A stretch of DNA of 64,000 nt from Bradyrhizobium sp. AUGA SZCCT0283 (GTDB lineage: Bacteria; Pseudomonadota; Alphaproteobacteria; Rhizobiales; Xanthobacteraceae). Positions within the stretch are counted from its first letter, which is position 1. Each line of letters starts with the position of its first letter. Shown here one piece after another: positions 1 to 8,523 of this stretch. A program made the translations under genes and the position numbers. The DNA lies in the NCBI RefSeq assembly GCF_018130385.1, contig NZ_JAFCLU010000001.1, positions 62,001 to 126,000 on the forward strand, written 5' to 3'. The notes below the pieces were generated by a model, which did no database searches, was not told the DNA's origin, and saw only the letters and a program-made list of their open reading frames with translations.

Positions 1-60
1 GGTCAGGCGGCCCGCCTTTCGCTCAGATTTGTGCCCGGCCGGGCGCCGATCGCGCAATAA
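1..60 (+). CDS. Possible 3' end of an upstream gene
   Basis: The first frame is open from base 1 to a TAA at 58-60 and would encode a 19-residue C-terminus ending in RAPIAQ. It could be the tail of a gene starting outside the window. A chance open frame of this length is common in GC-rich DNA and no family can be recognised, so this is only a possibility. The rest of the stretch up to base 210 shows no gene. Confidence 0.2.
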   Translation, partial: GQAARLSLRFVPGRAPIAQ

Positions 61-216
61 GCCGGAGGCGGAGAGGACGTACGACCCGGACTTGTCCGAT
101 CGTTGAAACGCGAACCCGCGCAACGTGCAGCTATCGCCCCCGATAACCGGAGCGCGACGGTCAGAGGGTCAGGCTCTCCCTAAGTCATTCAAATCACTCA
201 GTAGTTTTACGCACAT

Positions 217-230
217 TTGATATAGATCAA
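217..230. promoter_or_regulatory. Perfect FNR/FixK-type box upstream of the globin-coupled transducer
   Basis: The bases read TTGAT-ATAG-ATCAA, an exact match to the CRP/FNR-family anaerobox TTGAT-N4-ATCAA bound by FixK2/FnrN in Bradyrhizobium. It lies about 100 bp before the ATG of the oxygen-sensor-like chemotaxis gene at 329, a plausible activation site. The sequence match is direct. Binding and low-oxygen control of the gene are inferred. Confidence 0.6.
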
Positions 231-328
231 AACAAATTGTGACAAATGCTGCATCATTTTTGACCAGTCCCTCTCCCCGGTTGGAGACCGACATTTGCCT
301 TTGCCCGTTCTTTTGCCGGAGAAATTTC

Positions 329-1678
329 ATGCGCACAGCCAGCTCACTGGCGACCCGCCTCGCCTTTAATAATATCGACGCAAAGACCGTTGCGCTGCTC
401 AAGGAAGCCCGCGAGTTCGTAATCCCTGCGATGCCCGCCATCCTCGACGGGTTCTACGATCACGTCGGCCGGTTTTCGGAGACGAATACGTTCTTTCGCA
501 ACCGCGAGCACATGATGCACGCGAAGGCGATGCAGATGAAGCATTGGGCCATCATTCTCGAAGGGCGCTTCGACGCCGATTATGAGGCCTCGGTCACCCG
601 TATTGGCGAAGTCCATAACAAGCTCGGGCTCGAGCCGCGCTGGTATATCGGCGGCTACAATGCATTGTTGTCCGCACTGGTGAGCGAGATCGCCCTTCGC
701 GTGCCGGGCCGCCTGCTGGACCGGGGTTCAGCGTCGAAGAGAGCGGCCATGCAGCAGGCGGTCATCAACGCCGCCATGCTCGACATGGATATCGCCATCA
801 CCGTCTACATCGACGCAGGATGCCGCGACCGGCGGCAGATGCTGGACGGGCTGGCCGGGAACTTCGAGGCCGCCATCGGCGGCGTGGTCGATGTCGTCGC
901 ATCCGCGGCGACCGAATTGCAGGCGGCGGCGCAATCGCTGCAGGTGGCGACGGGGCGAACCTCGACGCAATCGAACCTCGTCACGGCGGCATCGCGCGAA
1001 GCCACGGCAAACGTCAACGCGGTGGCCGCCGCCGTCGAGCAACTGACGAACTCCATCCGCGAGATCGGCGAGCGCGTCAGCGATTCCGCGCGGATTTCCA
1101 CCGAAGCAAGCCAGAAGGTCAATACGGCCGGCGAGAAGATGCAGCAATTGTCGACAGCGGCCCAACAGATCGGCGCCATCGTCGACCTGATCACCAGCAT
1201 TGCCGGCCAGACCAACCTTCTGGCCTTGAACGCGACGATCGAAGCCGCCAGGGCCGGCGACGCCGGCCGAGGTTTTGCCGTGGTTGCCCAGGAGGTCAAG
1301 TCGCTCGCCGAGCAGACGGCCAAGGCGACCGCGGAGATCGCCACACAGATCTCCGACATCCAGAAGTCCACCACGGAATCGGCGAGCGCCATCACCGACA
1401 TTGTCGGCGTGATCGGCTCGATGAGCGAAGTGTCGACCGCCATCGCCTCGGCCGTCGAGCAGCAGGGCGCGGCCACCAACGAGATTTCGCGCAACGTCCA
1501 GCAAGCCGCCGCCGGAACCAACGATGTTTCGAAAAATATCGAGGAGGTAACGCGCGCCGCGGAAGAATCCGGAGGCACGGCGTCCAACGTGCTCGAAGCC
1601 GCGGGCGAATTGTCACGGCAGTCGGAAATGCTGCGCAACGAGGTTTCGAAGTTCCTGGCGACCGTGAAAGCCGCTTGA
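329..1678 (+). CDS. Cytosolic globin-coupled methyl-accepting chemotaxis protein (HemAT-like)
   Basis: Heme-type oxygen sensor coupled to chemotaxis signalling. Of the 449 residues, roughly 1-160 match a protoglobin/sensor globin, with the candidate proximal histidine in QMKHW. From about 190 to the end follows a long helical MCP signalling domain with the conserved hairpin around [15 protein letters not shown] and [18 protein letters not shown]. No transmembrane segment or periplasmic domain is visible, so the receptor is probably soluble like HemAT. The ATG at 329 is preferred over an in-frame upstream ATG at 239 because GGAGAAA sits just before it and the globin homology starts there. A FNR/FixK box lies about 100 bp upstream. 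The ligand (O2, or possibly another gas) is inferred. Confidence 0.88.
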   Translation: MRTASSLATRLAFNNIDAKTVALLKEAREFVIPAMPAILDGFYDHVGRFSETNTFFRNREHMMHAKAMQMKHWAIILEGRFDADYEASVTRIGEVHNKLGLEPRWYIGGYNALLSALVSEIALRVPGRLLDRGSASKRAAMQQAVINAAMLDMDIAITVYIDAGCRDRRQMLDGLAGNFEAAIGGVVDVVASAATELQAAAQSLQVATGRTSTQSNLVTAASREATANVNAVAAAVEQLTNSIREIGERVSDSARISTEASQKVNTAGEKMQQLSTAAQQIGAIVDLITSIAGQTNLLALNATIEAARAGDAGRGFAVVAQEVKSLAEQTAKATAEIATQISDIQKSTTESASAITDIVGVIGSMSEVSTAIASAVEQQGAATNEISRNVQQAAAGTNDVSKNIEEVTRAAEESGGTASNVLEAAGELSRQSEMLRNEVSKFLATVKAA

Positions 1679-1767
1679 AATCTTCACGCCGGCCACACTT
1701 CTTAACATGGTCTTAACCAGGCCGGCCGAGGCTGATACCGAAGATTCGCGCCGCCGGTCACATCGAG

Positions 1768-2724
1768 ATGCTGTTCCAGAACCTTTCGCCTTCACCGGCG
1801 CTTTCGATCACGCAATTTTTCGACATTGACGCCTTCCGGCCGGCCGAGTTTGTCGCCGATGCGCGCAGCGTCCCGCTGAATCTTGCGAATTTCCATACCG
1901 CGCGCGCGATAGTGCAGCTGCCCTTCTGCCAGGTCGCCGTGCTCACCTCGTTTCCCCGCATTGTCGATGTCAGCTACCGCGCGGCGCATGGCGTCGTCAT
2001 GTTCCAGCTCGAGGACCGCCACGAGGTGTCGGTCAACGGCATGTCCGTGAACCGTCCGGCGTTTATCAGCATGCGCGGCAACGTGGATTTGCAGTTCGTC
2101 GAACCCCGGGGATCGCTGCACGCGATCATCACCCTTGGCGCCGGCCTGCAGGACCGGGAATGGTTCGATACGCCGGACGAGCTGTGCCCGTTCACGCCGG
2201 ACGCCGACGCTCTGGCGACGGTCAGGTCCGTCACGACAGGTATTTTGCAGGCGGCTTCCGCCAGACCTGAGCTGTTGCAGGAGCCGCGCTCGGCGCTTGC
2301 CTTCCAGGAAAGCCTGCTGCTCGCCATCGATGAGATGTTCCGCCGCAGCCGGCCACCGGAATTGGCGGGCCGGCTTGCGAGCAGGGGCTATTGCCGCCTC
2401 GTTCGCATGATCGACGACTATGTCGCCTTTCATGCCGCCTCGGCGATCTACAGCGCCGACCTCGCCGACCAATGCGGCGTGTCGGTCAGAACCCTGGGCA
2501 CGGCGGTGGCGAGCGTTCGCGGCATGAGCCTGCATCGCTATTTGCGTCTCAAGCAGCTTTGGTCGGCCCGCGCACAACTCGTGAAAGGGTCCGACGCCAT
2601 CACCGTGACGTCGTGCGCCCGCGCCAACGGCTTTTATCACATGGGCGAGTTTGCAAGACTCTATCGCGCAACGTTCCATGAAACGGCATCGGGGACATTG
2701 GCCCGTGCGCGCGGGACTGACTGA
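1768..2724 (+). CDS. AraC-family transcriptional regulator
   Basis: A 318-residue regulator. The last 100 or so residues form an AraC/XylS double helix-turn-helix, with the first HTH around YSADLADQCGVSVRTLGTAV and the second around ITVTSCARANGFYHMGEFAR. The N-terminal 200 residues resemble the cupin-like AraC-binding-like domain and may bind an effector, which cannot be predicted. The second HTH is somewhat divergent and the C-terminus is short. It follows the chemotaxis gene on the same strand by 89 bp and could share its transcript or control neighbouring genes. No target is evident. Confidence 0.85.
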   Translation: MLFQNLSPSPALSITQFFDIDAFRPAEFVADARSVPLNLANFHTARAIVQLPFCQVAVLTSFPRIVDVSYRAAHGVVMFQLEDRHEVSVNGMSVNRPAFISMRGNVDLQFVEPRGSLHAIITLGAGLQDREWFDTPDELCPFTPDADALATVRSVTTGILQAASARPELLQEPRSALAFQESLLLAIDEMFRRSRPPELAGRLASRGYCRLVRMIDDYVAFHAASAIYSADLADQCGVSVRTLGTAVASVRGMSLHRYLRLKQLWSARAQLVKGSDAITVTSCARANGFYHMGEFARLYRATFHETASGTLARARGTD

Positions 2725-2824
2725 TTCTTGCCACAATGTGGCGTGCTTATCTGCTCGCCTCCAGATGGTGCGTGATTCTTCGCTGCAGCTTCCTGGGCGC
2801 GGCGTGCGTTGCCGTTGAATTTCC

Positions 2825-2838
2825 TTGATGATTTTCAA
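2825..2838. promoter_or_regulatory. Near-match FNR/FixK box
   Basis: TTGAT-GATT-TTCAA matches the anaerobox TTGAT-N4-ATCAA at nine of ten defined positions. It lies about 155 bp before the GTG of the secreted protein at 2992, in a 267-bp gap that otherwise holds nothing recognisable. One-mismatch matches arise by chance, so the call is weak. Confidence 0.2.
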
Positions 2839-2991
2839 TGGTATAGCGCTGTGTTCCATCGGTCACATCCACCGGGTAAGGTCACAACGATAGCGGTAAA
2901 ACCGTGCAATTTCGGCGTGACAGCGCTGCCAAAATGATGACAATCGACTCGATCAAAGTTCCCTAGAGAATTCGACTGGAGCGTACCGTCC

Positions 2992-3624
2992 GTGATCGCC
3001 TCACGTGCATCTTCGTTTGTTGTTGCCACCATCGGGAGCCTCGTCGTGCTGGCACCGGTGCGCTGCGACGCGCAGTGGTGGCGCAGCGCGCCTGTCGATT
3101 TCGAATCCTGCGCCGATGTCGCCGAGAAGGCGAAGACCAAGGAAGAAAAGACGGCGAAGCTCGCCGAATGCAACGCGAAATTCGCCGGCCGCCGCAAGCC
3201 CGGCGGCGGCTACACCTATTACGATTTCATGCAGGACCGGACCTTCGACATCGCAGGCCCCAACCCGACGCCGGAAGAGCAGAAGAAAATCGACGAGCAA
3301 TATACCGCCTACCTCGAGCGCGAGCGGCGCAGCCACATCGCCGCGGCGCTGGCGGCCAAGCAGCAACAGCCAGAGCCGCCGCCGGCGCAAGGGTTGCAGC
3401 AGGTCTCGCTGCGCACCGAGCAGGCCGCTCCTCTGCTGGCTGAAACCGAAAAGGTGCCGGTGCCGGTGGCAAGTCCGGTCAAGCAGGCGGCACGCATCAA
3501 GGCTGCCCAATGCGCCAAGAACCAATTCTCGTGTGAATGGCCGCGACTTTCAGAGAGCATCAACGAACTGAAAAGGCTGTTCAACCCACAGCAGCAGCAG
3601 CCGGCCAAACAGAAGAAGAGCTGA
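2992..3624 (+). CDS. Secreted hypothetical protein, Q/P-rich
   Basis: A 210-residue protein beginning with GTG. Residues 1-27 form a signal peptide ending near RCDAQ, so the mature protein is probably periplasmic. The middle part (about 35-110) is charged and contains a short conserved-looking stretch GGGYTYYDFMQDRTFDIAGP. It is followed by a Q/P/A-rich segment and a C-terminal cysteine-containing stretch (CAKNQFSCEW). The family was not recognised, although it resembles conserved Bradyrhizobium proteins of unknown function. Codon usage and reading-frame length support a real gene. It is convergent with the small gene at 3699-3902. Confidence 0.7.
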   Translation: MIASRASSFVVATIGSLVVLAPVRCDAQWWRSAPVDFESCADVAEKAKTKEEKTAKLAECNAKFAGRRKPGGGYTYYDFMQDRTFDIAGPNPTPEEQKKIDEQYTAYLERERRSHIAAALAAKQQQPEPPPAQGLQQVSLRTEQAAPLLAETEKVPVPVASPVKQAARIKAAQCAKNQFSCEWPRLSESINELKRLFNPQQQQPAKQKKS

Positions 3625-3631
3625 CACTTCT

Positions 3632-3662
3632 GTCGTCCCTGCGAATATGTTCGCAGGACGAC
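3632..3662. repeat. Small palindrome resembling the TCGTCCCTGCG repeat
   Basis: TCGTCCCTGCGAA is followed, after a three-base loop, by an imperfect inverted copy, GTTCGCAGGACGACG. The arms resemble the family C repeat copies at 28808, 37618 and 49428, but the unit is minimal. It lies between two convergent genes and may also act as a transcription terminator for both. Confidence 0.45.
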
Positions 3663-3698
3663 GTGGGGGTGAGGCGTGCTCACGCGGCGACATCAGCA

Positions 3699-3902
3699 TC
3701 AATGCGCGCGCGGCGGCTTCTTGACGCGACGCGGCTTGACGACCGGCGCCACAGCTGCCCGTGACGCCGCCCGCTGCTCCTGCAACCGCGCGTCATAGCC
3801 CGGTGACGGCGTCGCCGTCGGCGGCACGGCATAAGCAGGAATCGGCGCCCCCCAGACAGCCAGGGCAGCCACCGTCATTAGCGCCAGACCTGTTCGTTTC
3901 AT
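3699..3902 (-). CDS. Small secreted hypothetical protein
   Basis: A 67-residue protein starting at the ATG at 3902, preceded by GGGAGAAACG. Residues 1-25 are a clear signal peptide (MKRTGLALMTVAALAVWG, cleavage near AYA). The mature part is about 40 residues, basic and alanine-rich, ending in KPRRVKKPPRAH. A longer frame reaches 3980 but would overlap the next gene, and it lacks the good ribosome site. Its function is unknown. The basic mature peptide could bind a polyanion such as nucleic acid or cell-surface polymer, which is speculation. Confidence 0.6.
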   Translation of the reverse strand: MKRTGLALMTVAALAVWGAPIPAYAVPPTATPSPGYDARLQEQRAASRAAVAPVVKPRRVKKPPRAH

Positions 3903-3976
3903 TCGTTTCTCCCTCGGCGCTCCCTCAAATCGCTCGACCAGCCCATTATCAAGCAAGTCGCGCGCGCTCTGCCAAA

Positions 3977-4984
3977 TCAATTCGCAGTGCGAATCTGCTC
4001 CGGCGTCAGGCCGGGCGAGCCCTTGGCGTCACGCTCGGCCTGCCGGATCAGTTCCACGATCCGGCGCGACAGCGGCGCCTCCAGTCCACGACGCTCGGCG
4101 ATCCCGGTGATGACGCCTTGCAGATAATCGATCTCGGTGCGGCGGCCGTGTTTCAGATCTTCCCACATCGACGAGCGCGCCTCGGGATCGATCTTCATCG
4201 TCCGTCCCAGCATCGGTTCGAAGATGATGTTGGGCAGGCGCAGCAGTGGCGGCATCCACGCAGGCGGGATCGGCGTCGGCGAGACCGGCTTGATGCCCTC
4301 GGCGCGAATCACAGCCAACCCTTCCGCCAGCTGATCGGCGAACAACCGCCGCCATGGACGTGAGCTGAGTTGCCGGCGCAGCGGCAGGTCGGCTAGCGCA
4401 TTGAGCGCGTTGTTGAGATTGAGCAGGAGCTTGCCCCATTGCACGCCGTCGATATTGTCGGTCGGCCGCATCGTCAGGCCCGGCACCGACAGCTTTTCGG
4501 CCGTGCGCGCCTCGTCCTGCTCGATGACGATGTCGCCGGAAGTGGCGCGATGAAACCTCCCCTTGCCGAGCGCCATCACGTTGAACGGCACCATGCCGCC
4601 GAGCACGCGCCGCCCCGGCAGGCGGTCGCGGAGGACGGCCGTATTGCCAACGCCGTTTTGCAGGCTGACGATGACGGCATCCAATGGTGCGTGCTTGGCG
4701 ATGATGTCAGCCATGGCAGCGGTATCCGCGCTCTTGACCGTGACCAGCACGATGCCGGCATCCTCAAAAACGGAAGGATTTTCCGACAATGCGAACCGAT
4801 CGCGCGTGATGGTCTGGTCAAAGCCTTCAAAACTCGTCGGCCGCAAGCCGTGGGCCTCGATTTCAGCGATCACGCGCGGACGCGCCAGCAGCGCAACGCG
4901 GCGGCCGCCGGCCGCCAGCATGCCGCCGACGAAGCAGCCGATGCTGCCCGCCCCCGCAATACCGATCGTTTGGCCCGAAACCAT
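3977..4984 (-). CDS. Ketopantoate reductase family protein (2-dehydropantoate 2-reductase-like)
   Basis: NADPH-dependent reductase of the PanE/ApbA family, 335 residues from the ATG at 4984. The N-terminal Rossmann fold shows the nucleotide motif GIAGAGSIGCFVGG, followed by VTVKSADT and SLQNGVGN, both characteristic of ketopantoate reductases. The C-terminal helical domain includes WGKLLLNLNNALNAL (the conserved lysine and asparagines). PanE makes pantoate for coenzyme A, but this family has many paralogues with other 2-oxo substrates, and no pan genes lie nearby. The gene may therefore not be the biosynthetic PanE. A start 45 bp upstream (5029) is possible but lacks a better ribosome site. 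Confidence 0.82.
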   Translation of the reverse strand: MVSGQTIGIAGAGSIGCFVGGMLAAGGRRVALLARPRVIAEIEAHGLRPTSFEGFDQTITRDRFALSENPSVFEDAGIVLVTVKSADTAAMADIIAKHAPLDAVIVSLQNGVGNTAVLRDRLPGRRVLGGMVPFNVMALGKGRFHRATSGDIVIEQDEARTAEKLSVPGLTMRPTDNIDGVQWGKLLLNLNNALNALADLPLRRQLSSRPWRRLFADQLAEGLAVIRAEGIKPVSPTPIPPAWMPPLLRLPNIIFEPMLGRTMKIDPEARSSMWEDLKHGRRTEIDYLQGVITGIAERRGLEAPLSRRIVELIRQAERDAKGSPGLTPEQIRTAN

Positions 4985-5124
4985 TCGCCACTCACCGCGT
5001 TGCACCCGGCTTCGAATAGCAGAGCGCACGGACCATGCCTATCGCAGGGCGCCGGCCGCCCGCTCCTTGTAACCGTCATACGCCGCCGTTATGTTTCACG
5101 CGGGGCTACGCAGAGGAGACGACC

Positions 5125-5697
5125 ATGGGTTTACTCGACGTACTCAACGGCATGCAGAATGGCCCGCGCGGCCCAAGCCGCCCCAGCGAACAATCCGGCG
5201 GCGGCGGAATGTCGCCCTTGACCATGGCGATCCTGGCACTCCTGGCCTGGAAAGGCATCAAGCACTTCAGCGGCAACCAGACCGGTTCGGCGCCGCAGCC
5301 CGCGCCCGGCAATGTGAACGCCGGCATGCCCGGCGGCAGCATGGGCGGTGGTGGACTTGGCGACATGCTGAAGGGCGGCCTGGGCGGACTGCTCGCGGGC
5401 GGCGCGGCCGGCAGCATTTTAAGCGGCGGGCTCGGCGACCTGCTGAATCAATTCCAGCAGAAAGGGCTTGGCGATCAGGCCAACTCCTGGGTCAGCAACG
5501 GTCCCAACAAGCAGATCGCACCCGGCGATCTCGCCAACGCGCTCGGCGCCGACCAGATCGATCAGCTCTCCGCCCAGAGCGGCCTGTCCCGCGACGAATT
5601 GCTGCAAGGCCTCAGCCAGTATCTGCCCGACGTCGTCAATCATCTGACGCCGGACGGACGGCTGCCGAACGAGAACGAATTGTCGGGACGGATTTGA
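5125..5697 (+). CDS. YidB-like DUF937 protein
   Basis: A 190-residue protein starting at the ATG at 5125 after AGAGGAGA. It has a short N-terminal helix, a hydrophobic stretch (MSPLTMAILALLAWKGI), a long Gly/Ala-rich linker with repeated GGLG units at about 75-110, and a C-terminal DUF937 domain containing GLGDQANSWVSNGPNKQI and the L..G..LP pattern (LSQYLPDVVNHLTPDGRLP). This matches the YidB/COG3753 family of unknown function, often seen in proteobacterial stress or envelope contexts. An in-frame extension to 5035 reads across the preceding intergenic region and is rejected. Confidence 0.8.
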   Translation: MGLLDVLNGMQNGPRGPSRPSEQSGGGGMSPLTMAILALLAWKGIKHFSGNQTGSAPQPAPGNVNAGMPGGSMGGGGLGDMLKGGLGGLLAGGAAGSILSGGLGDLLNQFQQKGLGDQANSWVSNGPNKQIAPGDLANALGADQIDQLSAQSGLSRDELLQGLSQYLPDVVNHLTPDGRLPNENELSGRI

Positions 5698-5862
5698 CGA
5701 TGTTTCATCGCGTTTTCGAGCGAAGTGGATACCGGTTCGCGTAGCAATCAAGTTTACGCAGATTGCGTAGACTTATCTGCGGTAGAAAACGCGTCAAACA
5801 CGAATCTAACGCGGCGTCCGCGCCGCTCTGCTTCATCATCGACGCATCGGAGAGGGACAGCC

Positions 5863-6141
5863 ATGAGCGGCATTATCTGGATCATCGTCGTCGGCTTCAT
5901 CGCCGGCATCATCGCGCGCCTGCTTTCACCGGGGCCGAATAATCCGAGCGGGTTCATCCTGACCACGGTGCTCGGCATCGCCGGCGCGTTTCTGGCGACC
6001 TGGATCGGCCAGGCGATCGGCCATTACGGCCCCGAACAGGGCGCCGGCTTCATCACCGCCACCATCGGCGCGCTGGTGGTGCTGTTCATCTGGAACCGGC
6101 TGGTGGCCAGCCGCGTGATCTCGGATCCAGGGAACAGATAG
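5863..6141 (+). CDS. GlsB/YeaQ/YmgE-family small membrane protein
   Basis: A 92-residue inner-membrane protein with three hydrophobic segments (about 3-20, 30-50 and 58-80) and the family signature GFIAGIIARLLSPGP near the N-terminus. The family is known as transglycosylase-associated or GlsB/YeaQ/YmgE proteins and is stress-induced in several bacteria, with the molecular function unclear. The ATG at 5863 follows AGAGGGACAGCC. The frame is open back to 5725 but that part does not look coding. A palindromic repeat follows the stop immediately. Confidence 0.85.
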   Translation: MSGIIWIIVVGFIAGIIARLLSPGPNNPSGFILTTVLGIAGAFLATWIGQAIGHYGPEQGAGFITATIGALVVLFIWNRLVASRVISDPGNR

Positions 6142-6160
6142 GGACGGCGCTCTCTCCGCC

Positions 6161-6258
6161 GTCATTGCGAGCGAAGCGAAGCAATCCATAGAGCCACAAG
6201 CGATAGAGCCACAAGCGGTTGCATGGATTGCTTCGTCGCTTCGCTCCTCGCAATGACG
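6161..6258. repeat. Palindromic repeat family A, copy 1
   Basis: The element begins GTCATTGCGAGCGAAGCGAA and ends with its inverted counterpart ending CTCGCAATGAC, giving a long imperfect hairpin. The loop holds a 15-bp unit (ATAGAGCCACAAGCG) repeated twice in tandem at 6188-6217, a small difference from the other copies at 12263, 37412 and 39062. These are non-coding mobile-like repeats of the Bradyrhizobium type. It sits directly after the GlsB-like gene and may help terminate it. Confidence 0.8.
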
Positions 6259-6269
6259 GTTTAGACCGT

Positions 6270-6350
6270 AGCCGGATGAGCGCAGCGACATCCGGGGCCA
6301 CTGCCCGCGTCAATCCCGGATATCGCTGCGCTCATCCGGGCCACGATTCC
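6270..6350. repeat. Inverted repeat, CCGGATGAGCGCAGCG family
   Basis: CCGGATGAGCGCAGCGACATCCGG is followed about 30 bp later by an inverted copy, GATATCGCTGCGCTCATCCGG. It is a second, different palindromic element stacked next to repeat A in the gap before the convergent SDR gene, and may act as a terminator for it. Confidence 0.65.
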
Positions 6351-6357
6351 GCGCCCC

Positions 6358-7140
6358 TCACAACACCAGATGCATGCCCGCATCCATGCGGACGAACTCG
6401 CCGGTCATGTTGCTCGACGCCGGCGAGGCCAGGAAGCAGACCAGTTGCGCGATATCCTCGGCCGTGGATGCCACCTTCAGCGGCACCTTCGCCACCACGG
6501 CATCGCGCACCGCCTTGGCGCCGGCCTCGCCGCGGCCCTTGGTGAACCAGGGCGTGTCGATATAGCCGGGGCACACCGTGTTGACGCGGATCAAGGGCGC
6601 CAGCGCGCGCGCCAGCGATTGCGTCATGGTATTGAGCGCGCCCTTGCTCGCAGCATAGGCGACTGAGGAGCCGCCGCCGGAAATGCCGGCAACCGACGAC
6701 ACATTGACCACGGCGGACGGCAGGCCGGAGGCTTTTGCGCCGGCCTCGAGCAGCGCGCGCGCCGCGCGGATCATCTGGAACGGGCCGATCGTGTTGACGG
6801 CGTAGATGCGCTGAAAATCCTCGGCCGAAAGCCCGTCGAGATCGTGATGCGGCACGTGCTTGGTGGTGCCGGCATTGTTGACCAGCACATCGAGACGGCC
6901 CCACGGCGCGGCCGCTGCCGCAATCTTCTTGCAGTCTTCATCGCGCGAGACGTCGCCCTGCACGACCACGACTTCGGCGCCCGCGCTGCGGCAGAGGTCG
7001 GCGGTCGCTTCAGCTTCCGCCTTGCTGTTGGAATAATTGACAACGATGCGCGCGCCGCCCTTTGCCAGAATGGCGGCGGTGGCGGCCCCGAGGCCTGAGG
7101 CAGAACCGGTGACAATCGCGCACAAACCATCCTTCGACAT
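6358..7140 (-). CDS. SDR-family NAD(P)-dependent oxidoreductase
   Basis: Short-chain dehydrogenase/reductase of 260 residues. It shows the glycine-rich cofactor motif TGSASGLGAA, the NNAG motif (LVNNAGTT) and the catalytic triad S...YAASK: serine in VSSVAGISGGGSS, then YxxxK. The C-terminus carries the GxxxxMTGEFVRMDAGMHL pattern seen in FabG-like enzymes. A 3-hydroxyacyl-CoA or 3-oxoacyl reductase role would fit the neighbouring acyl-CoA genes, but the substrate is not fixed by sequence. The ATG at 7140 has GAGGAA six bases upstream. An alternative ATG at 7146 would touch the Shine-Dalgarno sequence. It is divergent from the acyl-CoA dehydrogenase gene. Confidence 0.88.
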   Translation of the reverse strand: MSKDGLCAIVTGSASGLGAATAAILAKGGARIVVNYSNSKAEAEATADLCRSAGAEVVVVQGDVSRDEDCKKIAAAAAPWGRLDVLVNNAGTTKHVPHHDLDGLSAEDFQRIYAVNTIGPFQMIRAARALLEAGAKASGLPSAVVNVSSVAGISGGGSSVAYAASKGALNTMTQSLARALAPLIRVNTVCPGYIDTPWFTKGRGEAGAKAVRDAVVAKVPLKVASTAEDIAQLVCFLASPASSNMTGEFVRMDAGMHLVL

Positions 7141-7421
7141 CCGCATTTCCTCTTGTTGCTTTTGGCTGGGTTTCGAACCGCCCGTGGACAGGCTTCACGG
7201 CTACCATATCCCGCGATGAACGGCGTGCAAATCCGGGAAATCCGTTGCGCGGAATTTATTCTTTGCGCGAAAGATCATCATGCCGCCGCCTCATGCCGCC
7301 CTGCGGACAGCGCTTGTCACGGCTATGGCTTTTGCTCATCATAAAGCGCAAGAAAAGACCGCACCCGAGGCCTTGGCGAAAGCGCAAGGCCGGCGGGTGC
7401 CAATCAATTTCGGGGAACGCT

Positions 7422-8489
7422 GTGGCGGAGAGTGACAACATCGTTGCCGAGACCGCGGAGAAAATCTTCGCCGATCTCGCCGACGCCCAAACCATCAATC
7501 GCGATAATAAAGGCGCGTGGAAAGCCCCGCTCTGGCAGGCGCTGACCGAGGCCGGCCTGCCTTTGTCGTGGGTACCGGAAGATTGCGGCGGCTCGGGCGC
7601 CTCGCTCGCCGAAGGTTTCAGCGTGTTGAGCGCCGCCGGACGTTTTGCGGTGGCGGTGCCGCTGGCTGAAACCATGCTGGCAGGCTGGCTGCTGGCGCAG
7701 GCCAGGATCGCTTCGCCCGATGGCGAAATGACGGTGGTGCCCGCGAGCCCGAAGGACCGGATTACCGTCAACGCCGATGGCAGCCTGTCGGGCAGGGCCC
7801 GCGGCGTGCCGTTTGCCAAGGCCGCAAAGCGCTTCGCGGTGCTCGCAAGCGATGCGAAGGGTAACTTCTCGATCGCGCTGGTCGATGCTGGCAAGTGCCG
7901 GATCGAGACCGGGCTCAATCTCGGCGGCGACAATTCGGATACCGTGACGCTGGACCAGGTGCAGCCCCTCACAATCAAGCCCGCCCCGCAAGGTTTCGAC
8001 CAGACCCGGCTGATGCTGATGGGCGGCGTCGCGCGATCCCTGCAGATCGCGGGCGCGCTGGAATCGATGCTGGAAATTTCCGTGCGCTATTCCAACGAGC
8101 GCGTGGCTTTTGAGAAGAAGATCTCGAAATTCCAGGCGGTGCAGCACAATCTGGCGCGGCTCGCCGGCGAGTCGGCAGCGGCGCTGGCCGCGGCGACCTC
8201 GGCCGCGGATGCCATTGCCAACGCGACCACCTTCAACGACGAGGTGTTCCTCGAAGCGGTGGCTGCAAAGATCCGCTGCGCGGAGGCGGCGGAGAAGGGC
8301 GGCGCCATCGCCCATCAGGTGCACGGCGCGATCGGCTTCACCATCGAGCACATCCTGCATCGCTATTCGCTGCGCGCGCTGGCGTGGCGCGACGATTTCG
8401 GCTCGGAAAGCTACTGGGCGGTCGAGCTCGGCAAGCTCGTGGCCGCCAGAGGCGCCGATGAATTGTGGCCGCTGGTAGCCTCGCGCTGA
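7422..8489 (+). CDS. Acyl-CoA dehydrogenase family protein, small-subunit type
   Basis: FAD-dependent acyl-CoA dehydrogenase of about 355 residues, starting at a GTG with GGGGAA upstream. The N-terminal helical domain is present, the central beta domain is reduced, and the C-terminal helical domain contains the FAD/tetramer region YSNERVAFEKKISKFQAVQHNL and HQVHGAIGFTIEHILHRY. This form is typical of the smaller partner of two-gene acyl-CoA dehydrogenases such as PimD. The larger partner follows 34 bp downstream, so they probably form a heteromer. The canonical catalytic glutamate is not obvious. The frame is open to 7245 but that part does not look coding. Confidence 0.85.
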   Translation: MAESDNIVAETAEKIFADLADAQTINRDNKGAWKAPLWQALTEAGLPLSWVPEDCGGSGASLAEGFSVLSAAGRFAVAVPLAETMLAGWLLAQARIASPDGEMTVVPASPKDRITVNADGSLSGRARGVPFAKAAKRFAVLASDAKGNFSIALVDAGKCRIETGLNLGGDNSDTVTLDQVQPLTIKPAPQGFDQTRLMLMGGVARSLQIAGALESMLEISVRYSNERVAFEKKISKFQAVQHNLARLAGESAAALAAATSAADAIANATTFNDEVFLEAVAAKIRCAEAAEKGGAIAHQVHGAIGFTIEHILHRYSLRALAWRDDFGSESYWAVELGKLVAARGADELWPLVASR

Positions 8490-8523
8490 AATCAACACCG
8501 ATTTGCCTGCATAGAGAGTCACA

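Noticed and set aside
728..1504. Long antisense frame within the chemotaxis gene
   Set aside because: It only reflects the third-position GC bias on the strand opposite the real gene. Its composition is Arg/Gly/Asp-rich and it has no domain or ribosome site.
5725..5862. N-terminal extension of the GlsB-like protein
   Set aside because: The family starts at the hydrophobic MSGIIWII segment, and AGAGGGA directly before 5863 marks the start. The upstream part is Arg/Ser-rich and not conserved-looking.
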